DNA of 35,160 nt from Entrophospora sp. SA101 (Eukaryota > Glomeromycota > Glomeromycetes > Entrophosporales > Entrophosporaceae), in assembly GCA_958430865.1 (NCBI GenBank), contig CAUDNR010002435.1:29545-64704 (forward strand). Direction: 5' to 3'. The translations under genes and the position numbers were made by a program. Positions 10,800 through 19,637 of this stretch are shown here, in pieces; the first letter of the stretch is position 1, and each line of letters begins with the position of its first letter. The notes under the pieces are model-generated. The model was not told the origin of the DNA, made no database searches, and saw only the letters and a program-made list of their open reading frames with translations.

Positions 10800-11760
10800 A
10801 TGTTAAAAGACATTTTAGATGAAAATTTACAATCAAAAATAAGGATAGCTCAAAGTTATACATCATTGGAATTAAGGTATAACCAGTGATGGTGATGATT
10901 CAGATTCAAATGGTGATGATATCCCTTTATCTGATGGAAAAACAAGAGGTTTATCAACTCCATTTGCCAACCCTGATTTGATCTCCCACTTAAATATTCA
11001 ATGTATTATAATTTGAGGTTTGCTTTGATATGTGCTTGGAATATCAGGGTGAGTTTTGTTTTACACATTGAAAATATTTAAGACACTAGGATCTATCTAA
11101 TGGCTATTTTGTTTAAATTTATTAGGGTTTGGTGAACTCTTTAATTTGGAAGCTAGACAATAATAATGATTTTGAAAATGGCTTTAGTATTCTAGTAGTA
11201 ACTTGAATTTACTCACTTGCAATATAAAATGGTCTAAATATCTTAGAAATGGATAAAAATCAAAATATTGGTGCAAAAGTTGTCATGGGTTAGATGGAAA
11301 GCAGAGAATATTGTCCATTATTGCACAGGATTTTTCATATGACACATTACAAAAAAAATGGGGTAGATTTTTCAATAACATCTAATAATTTATTTATATA
11401 TAATAAGCTGTTTAATAAGCTGTTTAATACAAATATATTTTATTAGGTTTCACCAAATTCTATATCAGGTGCAAAAAACTTATGGGCGTGCCTTTCATTA
11501 TATAGTTCACCCCAGGGTTGGCAAATTAACTGGTCCATTGAGAACAGATGGATTTTAGACTGGTCCATTGCCATTAATGTAATACTAAATATGGTTAAAT
11601 TGTTACATTAATGGACCCAATAGACCATCAATAGACCATCAATGGACTGCACATTTGCCAACCCTGTTTCATCCAGTCATTAAAGAAAGAGGACAAAAAA
11701 ATCACCAATCAGAAGTACAAAAAAGAAATAAGAACATTGTATTGTTTAAAATTATTATGA
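10800..11760 (+). pseudogene. Decayed gene of an unrecognised family (repeat copy A)
   Basis: Coding-like fragments lie in order on +. An ATG at 10800 opens a 29-codon frame beginning MLKDILDENLQSKIRIAQSY. An acidic Ser/Asp stretch follows near 10889–10930. KYWCKSCHGLDGKQRILSII and AQDFSYDTLQKK lie near 11262–11355. VSPNSISGAKNL, near 11450–11490, resembles the recognition helix of a helix-turn-helix. A lysine/glutamine-rich segment lies after the MITE near 11680–11740. Stops and frame changes separate the pieces. The WCKSCHG stretch suggests a small zinc-binding or DNA-binding unit followed by a helix-turn-helix. I do not recognise the family with certainty. I think it recurs in Glomeromycotina genomes and may belong to a transposon, but that is memory-based inference. 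An identical copy lies at 18291–19251. Confidence 0.45.
11513..11666. mobile_element. hAT-like MITE, copy A
   Basis: A 154-base element with ends CAGGGTTGGCAAA and TTTGCCAACCCTG. Inside the ends, CTGGTCCATTG and CAATGGAC extend the inverted similarity. The flanks GTTCACCC (11505–11512) and TTTCATCC (11667–11674) look like an imperfect 8-base target duplication (6 of 8). CAGGG ends with 8-base duplications are typical of hAT derivatives. Non-coding, and it interrupts the unrecognised gene remnant. Confidence 0.75.
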
Positions 11761-12013
11761 TATTTTATAAAATAAATATCATTAGCTTTGGATGATTATA
11801 TACCATAGATAATAAATAGAACATTATAAAAATATTAATATTGATGATGACTAAATTTTGATCCCTGAAATTTTTGGTAATACTAATGTTCACTTTGCCT
11901 TGTTTTGTTGCAGTATGCCCCATATATAATAATCGAAATTTTTTAGACCAAAATCACGCGAGGTTCATTTTTTGATAACATAATAATGTTGAACATGTTT
12001 AATAATTTATTTA

Positions 12014-13253
12014 TTTGTAAGATTTTTATACACATGTAAATTTGAATTTGAAAATTATTCTGGAGCTGAAGTATTAGAACTATTAATTGCAGCAGACCAA
12101 CTTGGTATTGAGACATTTTATGAATATATGATGAAATATTTTGTTGAAGATTTTGAAGATTATATATATAGAAGAAAATCCAATTAAAATTCTACAATTG
12201 ATCTATGCTAATGAAAATTAAGGAATTGAAAAATATCTATTTGAAAAAATTTTGTGAATTAATCATTGGAAAAAGCAATTCTATTGGAAATTCCCAAAAG
12301 AGATGATTTTTCTGTTGATGAAATAGTTATTTGGGAAAACATTCTTCAATGGGGATTAGCAAAACATCCTGAAATCAATAATATCAATGTTGAAGATTGG
12401 TTATTACAAAATTTTGTTGATTTAGGCAACATGTTAAAAGATTTTCTCCCTCTGATAAGATTTCAGGATATTTCTAAAGAGGATTTTCTTGATAAAATTG
12501 AACCATATGATATACTTTTTCCTAGGACTTTATGGAAACCCCTTTTACAACATTACATAATTCCAGATAAGCAACAAACATTAAATTCATTACCATCAAG
12601 AAATCCAAATTTAAATAGTTAAACTCAAGGCTTAAACCATTGACAATCAATCAAAAACTTATTTTGCTTTTTGCAAGTTGGATTGATAAAAAAAATCCAC
12701 CATACACTTCATTTAGGGAAGTCAAATATAAATTCAAACTTCTATATCAAAGCAGCAGAGATGGTTTAAATTCTATCAAAAATGTGGCAATATCAACAAA
12801 ACCCTTGTAGTTGGTAAAATGCAAAATTCAGAGCAAATATTTGGTGGTTATAACCCACTTAACTGGATTGTAAACATGAATAATGTATATAAGAATACAA
12901 CAGAAAGTTTTATTTTTAAGATTAGTAATAGAAATGATGATAATACTGCACAATTTAGTTATGTTATTAATAATGATTATGAGCATGCAGTTCGTTGTGG
13001 TCCTAATTCTTTACCTGATTTTGGTAATGGTTATGTTATGATGTTTGGTTTAATAGATTTAGTTATTTTGGTGTAGACCAAAGACTTATAATAACATCAA
13101 TATAGTACAGAATAGTAAATTTGATGAATTAGAAGTTTTTCAAATAATTGATACAAAATAAATACTAATGCAATGTAATTGTTGATAAACAATCAATATA
13201 GGAAGGGGTAAAATTTGATGAATTAGAAATTTTTCAAATAATTGATACAAAAT
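12014..13253 (+). pseudogene. 5'-truncated BTB–BACK–TLDc gene
   Basis: The remnant begins inside the BTB fold, with FVRFLYTCKFEFENYSGAEV and then LLIAADQLGIE (12014–12187). The start of the BTB domain is missing, 33 bases after the 1,777-base repeat ends. A BACK-like segment (12266–12622) contains VWENILQWG-type residues (here VIWENILQWGLAKHPEI) and ISKEDFLDKIEPY. The TLDc domain starts near 12637 (KLLYQSSRDGLN) and continues after a stop and frame change as IFGGYNPLNW and FIFKISNRN (12819–13076). The tail KFDELEVFQIIDTK at 13117–13159 recurs at 13211–13253. At least three frame breaks are present. BTB–TLDc proteins are greatly expanded in Glomeromycotina (general knowledge) and may act as cullin-3 adaptors. 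This copy is dead. Confidence 0.85.
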
Positions 13254-14600
13254 CTACATTATTATTGTAAAATTTTTTGATAACCTATTTTTTCCAACCA
13301 TTTCAATTGATTATTTAAACATTAAATACATAATATGTTTCGTTACCTAATTTAATTGTAAATAGACAGCCACATCTGCTTGTCCCTTGTCCTTTTCATG
13401 TGTCCAATTATATTATATTATCTATTATTATTTGTATTTATTCATTATTTTATTTTTAAATGAATTTTAGCCTTAATTGCATAATAAAAAATAAAAAATC
13501 GAGAACTTAGATAAGGAATAAATAAAGACGGGAAATTATAATAGTCCAATTTTTCATCCTGTTTACTAAAAATTATATCTACGATAAACACATTTCACCT
13601 GGTTCTACAAAGTCCAGAAATTAGATTTGATATTTATAACGTTGAAGATGATATTTCATGAACACAAACACTGGAATAAGTTATCACGAATTAAATTAAA
13701 GCAGAATCAGCATCATATCACAAGTATTTAATGTTTTCAAAATTCTTTTTTTTTGTGGAAAATACATGATTATCTATGATTTGGGTGAATTCCAAATTTT
13801 CATCAACGCATTATTACCAACACTACTTTTTCCCGCAGAGCAAGTTGAGGTTTTTATTATTAATTGACGATCGAGAGAATTTTTGTGTGATCGGTGGGGC
13901 AAAAATGTAAAAAAATCACTAATCAATAATGTTTAACAAACAATAAAGCACAACGTTTCTGTATTACAAACTTATTCTTTTTATGTTATATATAAAGTAA
14001 ATCTCATAGATTACTGTATTAAAATATTAAAGGGTTTGGAATGTTTCTTGAAAACTTTTGTATGTAGGCCGCTGAGATTTCAAGAAGTCAATAATATATA
14101 AAAATTCAGAATTTTTTAACTTTCAGCCAACACTATCAAGTATTCTGACCAGAGTTATGCTCTTTTTTTTATCGGTTTATTAACAAAAAAACTTTTATTT
14201 TAATAAAACCCACCAAATGAACCTATGTATTGTTATAAGTCAAGTCAATAAAATAACTGCAAAAGAATTTTAAAGAGGTATTTAACAAGCCTGAAAGAAT
14301 TCTAAGGTTGTTTTCTATATTTTTTGTGTGTACATGAGAAATAACTTGTGAAGACGGTGAGATTTGGGATATTTCTCATTTTATTAATAACAATTAGTGA
14401 CAAAATTTCATAATAAAATGATCGACATTGCACCCATTCATAAACGGATTGCCAATTAAAGTTAATTTTTTCACTTTTTTATAGTAGATCATTTACTAAT
14501 TAGTATTACAATTAAAGTTTTACTATTAAAACAACTAAATTGTAGGTTGCAATATGTACAGTTATTTAACGCATTTATATCAGTATTAAAAGAAAATCAA
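13254..14600. other. Intergenic, nothing recognised
   Basis: A+T-rich DNA after the BTB–TLDc remnant. No long reading frame, splice-supported exon or element with inverted ends was found. Confidence 0.5.
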
Positions 14601-14651
14601 GATCACCTTTTTTAAATCATATTTTGAAGATGAAGATGGAGGCTTTTAAGT

Positions 14652-14933
14652 GATAATGAGTTGGATGAGGTTTTAAATGACAGTGAATTAGAGGAAGGTG
14701 ATGATGATGAACTCAGTGATAGTGATATGGAAGAGGAATATAATGATGAAAAAGGCCAATGTCAAAACTTTATTTATTTAAATTGCTATGAATTCTTTTA
14801 CTAATGATTTTTCTTCAAATGTAATTATAATAAAAGGACTATAACTGATTGGGAGGGTGAAAACTGGAAAAAGCCAAGAGACAAAGGAGGATCACAACCC
14901 TTGAAGAACATGAAATACTTGATCTTCCATTGA
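14652..14933 (+). pseudogene. Acidic gene fragment of an unrecognised family
   Basis: A frame from 14652 to 14804 is strongly acidic, with runs such as NDSELEEGDDDELSDSDMEE. A second frame near 14838–14933 reads TDWEGENWKKPRDKGGSQPL and then KNMKYLIFH before a stop. The arrangement (acidic Ser/Asp stretch then a tryptophan-rich basic stretch) resembles the start of the unrecognised gene in the 1,777-base repeat, but the two do not align well enough to call them the same. No start codon in context and no downstream domain. Probably a remnant, but an unspliced exon of an unknown gene cannot be excluded. Confidence 0.35.
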
Positions 14934-15250
14934 AATGTATGGTGAGCCAACAGAAGAGTTAATTAAAGAAGTGAAAAAAAAACTGGATGGATCACTGAAG
15001 ATTAACTAAATATATTTATAATTGCAGTAAAACAAGGAAGGGTAAACAACAATATTAATGTTTTAATTATTTATTTGTATGTCATTATTAATAAAAATAT
15101 TTAACAAATTTGATACCATTCATTGTTGGAATAATTAATCTATACCACTTTACACATAAATGTATTATCATCTCAAAGATCCTTATTCTTTAGATTTAGA
15201 TTCATAAATAATAATTAATATTCAATAATTATATATTGAAAAATATTTGC

Positions 15251-15315
15251 TAATTATCCCAGGCTGGGTGAAATATCCCAAGTACAAAGTAGGATAATTA
15301 TCCCAAACTGGGATA
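15251..15315. repeat. Cluster of nested TATCCCA palindromes
   Basis: Three overlapping dyads lie within 65 bases: CCCAGGCTGGG near 15258, the perfect 12-base GGATAATTATCC at 15292–15303, and TATCCCAAACTGGGATA at 15299–15315. TAATTATCCCA occurs twice. This may be a remnant of a small inverted-repeat element. I see no gene immediately downstream. Confidence 0.45.
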
Positions 15316-15991
15316 CATATAATTCAACATGTATATAAGGAACAAGAATTCGCTGTAGTCAAAGAATAACTTTGTAATAAATTAACTTAATAATAAGTTA
15401 ATAATTAGTTTCGACTAAATACAAAATTAAATTTCAAATAATCACGCGTTTTTTATTGTTTACATCTACAACTTTTGTTATGGGAAGTACAGCTGGTAAG
15501 TTGAAAATATTTATAGTGTCACCAATTAATTTTGGGAGAGTGTGTTTTAATTGATGATGATAAATTTTTATTAGTTTATGTGGATCAGAATGAATAAGTG
15601 GATAATTTTGTTTTAGTGATTTGATAAAAATGATTTATAATATTTAAAGTTCAATCTTAAAAAAACCTTTCAAAGTTGCATTATATTTAAATATACATAG
15701 TTTCACCAATATTAAAGCTTGAGTAATAAAAAACATGTGGTTACATTCGCTGAAATCAGCAGAAAAAAGCTTCTTAAAGAAAAAAAAACCATTTAAAGTT
15801 TATCTAAATTTACAGTGTGTTTCAAAAAGAATGGCATGCATAATGCAAATTCATTTTAAAAATTTTTGAAATAAAAAATTTTTTTCACATGATCAAAATG
15901 ATCGGATAACTTGTTTATGTGATAACCAATCCTTGTATGTATTTATCACATTGTCTCTCTTTATTTTTTTGATGTGTAAACTTTGTAAAAG

Positions 15992-17232
15992 ATGGTTATT
16001 GCAAAATTAGAAGTACAATGTAAAGCAATTTTACATTTTTGGATGAATGGTATCCATTCATCAAAAGAAATACATGAAATATCAAAAATACCCCTTCATA
16101 CTATTCAAAGAAACTTAAAAAGATTACAAGAGACAGGCACTATTGAATATAAAGGTGGCAGTGGTCTAAGGTTTCTGGTCCAAACTGTTTCTCAAAGCCC
16201 AAACTAGTTTGGGCAATTTGGGCTTCTCAACATTTTCTATAAGCATGAACATTAAAAAACTATATGAATCAACTTGTTTTAACTTAAACAACTTTAAAAT
16301 AATTTCGCCCAATTTCGGCTAATAACAAAAAGTAGTTTGGGCTTATAAAAAAATAATTTTTGCCCAAAGTATTTGGGCAATTTCGGCTACTAATAGAAGC
16401 AGTTTCGACCAGAAACCTTACAGTGGTCATCCATCAAAGATTACACAAACTTTTGCATGTTCTATTGGGCAAGTTATTTGCCACAATAGTGCTGTTTCAA
16501 CACAACAACTTGGAATAAAACTTTGAGAAACGCATAGTACATCAATTTCACATCCTACTGTATGGAGACATATTAAAAAAAAAGATTATAAGAGTTCTGT
16601 GCCCATTGGAACACCAATGTTAACAGCTCACCATATTGAAACAAGAATGGAATGGGCACAATCTCATATGAATGATGATTGGAGCCATACAATTTCTATC
16701 AATGAAATGGCCTTGACTTATTTTGTGATAAAATTCGCAGATGGCATAAAAATGGGCAAAGACCAATTCAAAAATTGCCAAAAGATCATCAAAAAGTAAT
16801 GGCCTGGGGTGGCATTTCATTAAAAGGCAAAACATTGTTATTCTGCTTTACCAATATTATGGATGGACCTTATTACATTAACATATTGGAGACTCAGCTT
16901 TTGCCTTCTGCACAGAGATTGTACAATAGAAACTGGAATTTACAACAGGATAATGATCCAAAGCACACATTGTGTGTTGCAAAAACTTTTATTGATAAAA
17001 AAAGAATTCATGCAATGGACTGGCTATCCAACAGTCCCGACCTTAAACCCATTGAGAACATGTGGTATATTATGAAAAATAATGTTGAAAAAAGAATGTT
17101 GACAAATTGAATAGATTTGTGGTTGAAGAATGGGAAAAAATTCCTCAGGAAACAGTTAAAAATATTATTATGTTTATGAAACAGAGATGTGAATTGATCT
17201 TAGAAAAAAAAGGGGATAGAATTTCTTATTAA
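15992..17232 (+). pseudogene. Tc1-type transposase, broken
   Basis: The N-terminal helix-turn-helix region (15992–16166) reads MVIAKLEVQCKAILHFWMNG then IHEISKIPLHTIQRNLKRLQ. It is cut by the MITE at 16167–16420 and resumes with HPSKI. A stop lies near 16524 (within LGIKL–ETHSTS). The DDE domain shows a frameshift near 16715–16740, then WHKNGQRPIQKLPKDHQK, VMAWGG, the second catalytic segment QQDNDPKH, and SNSPDLKPIENMW with the third catalytic region. Another frame change near 17100 leads to EEWEKIPQETV and a stop at 17230–17232. The first catalytic Asp of the usual SDE motif appears as Asn in SINE (codon AAT near 16702). This transposase is inactive. Confidence 0.92.
16167..16420. mobile_element. 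hAT-like MITE nested in the Tc1 element
   Basis: A 254-base insertion with perfect 14-base ends (TAAGGTTTCTGGTC / GACCAGAAACCTTA) and a perfect 8-base target duplication CAGTGGTC at 16159–16166 and 16421–16428. Removing it and one duplicate restores the transposase frame across the junction. The 8-base duplication points to a hAT-type source. TTTGGGC/GCCCAAA and TTTCGGCTA motifs recur many times inside in both orientations. No coding capacity. Confidence 0.95.
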
Positions 17233-17354
17233 TTTTTTTATTTAATAGAGTATTCAATAGGCTTTTAAATGAGCATAAATTTATTTATTTACCTTGCATA
17301 ATTGTTGCAGTATACGATTTTTTGTGCACACCATTCTTTTTGAAACACACTGTA

Positions 17355-17695
17355 CATTGTGGTAAAATCAATAAAATTGATAACTTTGAACCTTCACAAA
17401 AAATTTTTTTACTAATATAAATAAAAAAATATTCTCTTATAGGCTATTAGTTGAGCATTTAGAATTACAATTGCAGAAATATCATTTCTCCAGTTTACTT
17501 GGTTATCAAGCCTTTACATTTTAAAGTTTATCTAAATATTTGATTATTTTACTATCCCTTAAACTGGCCATCATACAAATTTATATGATTAAATTTTTTT
17601 ATATAGAAAAATTTTTCTGATCATCATGCTTTTTAATTAACAAATGATATTTGAGATTTTATACGACCATTATTATTATTATTATGGGTTTTGTA
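17355..17695. other. Intergenic between Tc1 element and repeat copy B
   Basis: A+T-rich. A TTAAAGTTTATCTAAAT string near 17522 also occurs at 15793, just before the Tc1 element. A short TTA run (about 17671–17684) precedes copy B of the 1,777-base repeat, as a longer one precedes copy A across the gap. No gene seen. Confidence 0.5.
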
Positions 17696-18290
17696 AAACT
17701 GTAAAAAGTCTACCACGCCCGTGTCGATCATTACCTTAAAAATTGATATATTCATAATAAAATTTTTTATTGTGCGATTTGGTCAATTTTGATTGGTGGA
17801 ATTTTGTAATTTACCAATAAATTTTTCGAAATTCCCTTATTCGAAAATGTGGATAATGTTTTGATGATGTGTATGTGTAACTTAAAAAATCTGCATAAAA
17901 ACCTTGGTTGATAATCTGTACTTATTATTAATATTATTTATCAAATATAAATAAAAATCTTTCTAATAATTTTCTACATTTATTTTCTTTGTAAGAGAGA
18001 TTTTTGGTATAAAGACTGCATTCTTTTGCTTTATCTCTGCATTATTCGTTTGATAAATCTAGAGGAAGAGATTGAAGGAAAATGATTTAAAAGGTCAGTA
18101 TATTGAGTTATGAATATTCATTGCTTTTTATTTTATTTGCAATTTATGCTTTGATATTTTATATAACTATGCAAAAATAACTTCTATTTAAAAATTATAT
18201 ATGATTTCCCCTGTAACAAGTAGGAGTTTGTTATAATATGCTTATTTTGCTTAATATGTAATTTCCTCTGATAATTTTCATTTCCCAAGG

Positions 18291-19251
18291 ATGTTAAAAG
18301 ACATTTTAGATGAAAATTTACAATCAAAAATAAGGATAGCTCAAAGTTATACATCATTGGAATTAAGGTATAACCAGTGATGGTGATGATTCAGATTCAA
18401 ATGGTGATGATATCCCTTTATCTGATGGAAAAACAAGAGGTTTATCAACTCCATTTGCCAACCCTGATTTGATCTCCCACTTAAATATTCAATGTATTAT
18501 AATTTGAGGTTTGCTTTGATATGTGCTTGGAATATCAGGGTGAGTTTTGTTTTACACATTGAAAATATTTAAGACACTAGGATCTATCTAATGGCTATTT
18601 TGTTTAAATTTATTAGGGTTTGGTGAACTCTTTAATTTGGAAGCTAGACAATAATAATGATTTTGAAAATGGCTTTAGTATTCTAGTAGTAACTTGAATT
18701 TACTCACTTGCAATATAAAATGGTCTAAATATCTTAGAAATGGATAAAAATCAAAATATTGGTGCAAAAGTTGTCATGGGTTAGATGGAAAGCAGAGAAT
18801 ATTGTCCATTATTGCACAGGATTTTTCATATGACACATTACAAAAAAAATGGGGTAGATTTTTCAATAACATCTAATAATTTATTTATATATAATAAGCT
18901 GTTTAATAAGCTGTTTAATACAAATATATTTTATTAGGTTTCACCAAATTCTATATCAGGTGCAAAAAACTTATGGGCGTGCCTTTCATTATATAGTTCA
19001 CCCCAGGGTTGGCAAATTAACTGGTCCATTGAGAACAGATGGATTTTAGACTGGTCCATTGCCATTAATGTAATACTAAATATGGTTAAATTGTTACATT
19101 AATGGACCCAATAGACCATCAATAGACCATCAATGGACTGCACATTTGCCAACCCTGTTTCATCCAGTCATTAAAGAAAGAGGACAAAAAAATCACCAAT
19201 CAGAAGTACAAAAAAGAAATAAGAACATTGTATTGTTTAAAATTATTATGA
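18291..19251 (+). pseudogene. Decayed gene of an unrecognised family (repeat copy B)
   Basis: Identical in every part I compared to the remnant at 10800–11760: the MLKDILDENLQSKIRIAQSY opening, the acidic stretch, the WCKSCHGLDGKQR segment and the post-MITE tail. The same stops and the same MITE are present, so it was already decayed when the repeat was copied. Confidence 0.45.
19004..19157. mobile_element. hAT-like MITE, copy B
   Basis: Same element as 11513–11666, carried along by the 1,777-base repeat. Ends CAGGGTTGGCAAA / TTTGCCAACCCTG. The flanking imperfect 8-base duplication is also the same, so it is one insertion copied with its surroundings and not a second transposition. Confidence 0.75.
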
Positions 19252-19637
19252 TATTTTATAAAATAAATATCATTAGCTTTGGATGATTATATACCATAGA
19301 TAATAAATAGAACATTATAAAAATATTAATATTGATGATGACTAAATTTTGATCCCTGAAATTTTTGGTAATACTAATGTTCACTTTGCCTTGTTTTGTT
19401 GCAGTATGCCCCATATATAATAATCGAAATTTTTTAGACCAAAATCACGCGAGGTTCATTTTTTGATAACATGGCGCAGCAATAGGAGATCTGCCAACCA
19501 TATTTCGAGTTTAATGATTCGTGCTCCTTAACGCGTTAATCTCTTCTTTTTTATATATTTATACACATAGATTTACTTGAACTTTTAAAAATTTCATTTG
19601 AAATTGCCGATAAACAAACATTCTGTAATTATTAAAC

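Larger units (their letters stand above)
10205..11981. repeat. 1,777-base direct repeat, copy A
   Basis: This aligns base for base, at a constant offset of 7,491, with 17696–19472. The only mismatch I found is T at 10225 against C at 17716. No indel shifts the offset between the two ends. It starts at the assembly gap and ends at TTTTGATAACAT. Beyond that, copy A runs into the BTB–TLDc pseudogene and copy B into the HMG-box gene upstream region. The repeat carries a decayed unrecognised gene and a small MITE. Confidence 0.95.
15813..17352 (+). mobile_element. Tc1/mariner transposon, non-autonomous by decay
   Basis: A 1,540-base element with terminal inverted repeats identical over 22 bases, starting CAGTGTGTTTCAAAAAGAAT, and flanked by TA at 15811–15812 and 17353–17354. 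It carries one transposase gene on + (15992–17232), broken by stops, frameshifts and a nested MITE. Allowing for the 254-base insertion and its duplication, the original length is near 1.28 kb, usual for Tc1 elements. Confidence 0.95.
17696..19472. repeat. 1,777-base direct repeat, copy B
   Basis: Same content as 10205–11981, with one difference found (C at 17716). It is preceded by a TTA run and TGGGTTTTGTA, and ends 165 bases before the HMG-box gene start. It contains the same decayed unrecognised gene (18291–19251) and the same MITE (19004–19157). Confidence 0.95.
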
